From positions 1-60,333 of the forward strand of contig CAUJKA010000463.1 of the NCBI GenBank assembly GCA_963204965.1: DNA of 60,333 nt, written 5' to 3'. Made by a program: the position numbers and the translations under genes. Shown here in pieces: positions 59,579-60,333 of the stretch (positions are counted from its first letter, which is position 1; every line of letters begins with the position of its first letter). Source of the stretch: Planctomycetota bacterium. GTDB taxonomy: Bacteria > Planctomycetota > Planctomycetia > Pirellulales > Pirellulaceae. The notes beneath the pieces were generated by a model, which had not been told where the DNA came from, ran no database searches, and saw only the letters and a program-made list of their open reading frames with translations.

Positions 59579-60333
59579 TTAGAACTTGTAAAGCAACATC
59601 AGCGAATAATTTAAATCGCTTGGTTTGGCGGTTCCGGAAGGGATGCTGTCGTAGCGATGCAAGGCGCCGAGCTTGAGTGATAGGTTCCGCTCTTCGCTAA
59701 GCAAATATTCCCAAGCTAAGTCGGTAATCGTGCGGTAGTCGGCAAAGTCGGTCCAGTTGGGAAAGTAGTCGAACTTGGCGACCAGCTTATTGCGTGCGTT
59801 GACTTGATGATCGTAAGTCGCTCCGAACAAAGCTTCAGGAGTCCACTTCTCGTTGGGACCGCCGAACTCACGCGACGCTCCAGCCCCGAAGCGTGTCGAA
59901 AACAACAGCCCGTCGGCGTCGATCCAGTTGTAGCCCAAACCGCTGTTGAGGAAGTATCGTGCGTTGAAGGCCTTTAATTCGTCGTACTCAAGACCTTGCT
60001 TGATGAAGTAGTTCCATTTAGAAGCTCCAATCTTGCGTTCGAAATCGCCGTAAAGCAGCACATTGTTCTGCGAAATCAGTCCCGCCGTTTTGGTCCGGTT
60101 TTGCAACAAGCGAATGTCGAGCAAGTTAGTCTCGGTCTTCCGCTTGAAACGAGCGCCGGTTTGAATTGTTAATGATTCAGTGTTGCCCGTGGCTCCATTA
60201 ATTCCAGCTTCCGCGCTGTTCTCCCAACCATCCAAGGGAATCCATGTCCAAGGTTTATACCAACTCAACCCGCCGACCTCTTCTGAGTTCGTGACTAGAT
60301 CAAAAACCGAGGGAGGCAAGTCGCCTAGCGGTG
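59579..60333 (-). CDS. DUF481 (YdiY-like) outer-membrane protein, 5' end beyond the window
   Basis: The frame is open to the window edge, so the N-terminus and any signal peptide are missing; a TTG at 60319 is internal. The visible 250 residues alternate short beta-strands: SAEAGINGATGNTESLTIQTGARFKRKTE, YGDFERKIGASKWNYFIKQGLEYDELKAF, GLGYNWIDADGLLFSTRFGAGASREFGG, TYDHQVNARNKLVAKFDYFPNWTDFADYRTITDLAWEYLLSEERNLSLKLGALHRYDS and a final LLYKF ending in Phe, the signature of an outer-membrane barrel. GNTES matches the DUF481 start. It is probably a salt-induced-type outer-membrane protein. Confidence 0.85.
   Translation of the reverse strand, partial: PLGDLPPSVFDLVTNSEEVGGLSWYKPWTWIPLDGWENSAEAGINGATGNTESLTIQTGARFKRKTETNLLDIRLLQNRTKTAGLISQNNVLLYGDFERKIGASKWNYFIKQGLEYDELKAFNARYFLNSGLGYNWIDADGLLFSTRFGAGASREFGGPNEKWTPEALFGATYDHQVNARNKLVAKFDYFPNWTDFADYRTITDLAWEYLLSEERNLSLKLGALHRYDSIPSGTAKPSDLNYSLMLLYKF

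Overview
This looks like chromosomal DNA of a planctomycete, most likely a member of the Pirellulales. That placement is an inference. It rests on a tetrahydromethanopterin-type mch gene in a bacterium, a Ser/Thr kinase fused to TPRs, an FG-GAP/ASPIC lipoprotein, orphan TadE/TadG pseudopilin genes, a large PQQ-propeller membrane protein, a squalene-cyclase-like repeat protein, a DUF4058 protein, and intergenic regions full of small palindromic repeats. Base composition is near 50% GC. I saw no transposase, integrase, phage gene, rRNA or CRISPR array. One tRNA gene (Phe-GAA) is present.

Layout. 1-2684 (-): 3' truncated FG-GAP lipoprotein. 2990-3651: infC with a non-AUG start and a perfect terminator. 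3773-4432 (-): possible GNAT-like protein. 5245-9266: nitrogen-signalling operon glnB-glnD followed by a DEDDh/BRCT exonuclease, then a small membrane protein. 10062-12752 (-): kinase-TPR protein. 13180-16044 (+): a run of small accessory genes (zinc-ribbon protein, VOC protein, two SUKH-like proteins around a metallophosphoesterase). 16469-18450 (-): TadE / vWA-TadG / TadE operon, with a sensor-type propeller protein upstream. 20107-22790 (+): a multi-PAS hybrid histidine kinase split by a deletion and frameshift. 23152-24477: divergent pair of a DUF3365 c-type haem protein and an Rrf2 regulator. 24471-24660: heptanucleotide tandem array. 24673-29562 (-): YfhO-like membrane protein, RluD and a TPR membrane protein. 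29897-34903 (+): mch, an ATP-grasp ligase, an OleC-like AMP-forming enzyme and rarA. 34885-38497: DUF4058, a GH5-like secreted hydrolase and two membrane proteins. 39200-39540: repeat island. 39552-41959 (-): NDH-2 and a 2-hydroxyacid dehydrogenase. 42252-44589 (+): cold-shock-domain protein overlapping a zinc-ribbon/coiled-coil membrane protein, followed by a composite inverted-repeat element. 44904-55925 (-): envelope cluster. 56392-56464: tRNA-Phe. 57082-60333: small membrane protein, secreted VOC protein with a divergent AraC regulator, and a partial DUF481 outer-membrane protein.

How genes work together. GlnD would uridylylate PII at Tyr51, and the two genes are adjacent. Mch and the ATP-grasp protein fit H4MPT-linked one-carbon metabolism. 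The three genes 52707 to 44904 (-) overlap by 1 and 4 bases and so form one transcription unit for a membrane-anchored propeller, a TPR/solute-binding fusion and a secreted protein. The intergenic DNA is unusually rich in dispersed palindromes. At least five repeat families are visible, and one copy has been absorbed in frame into a coding sequence.
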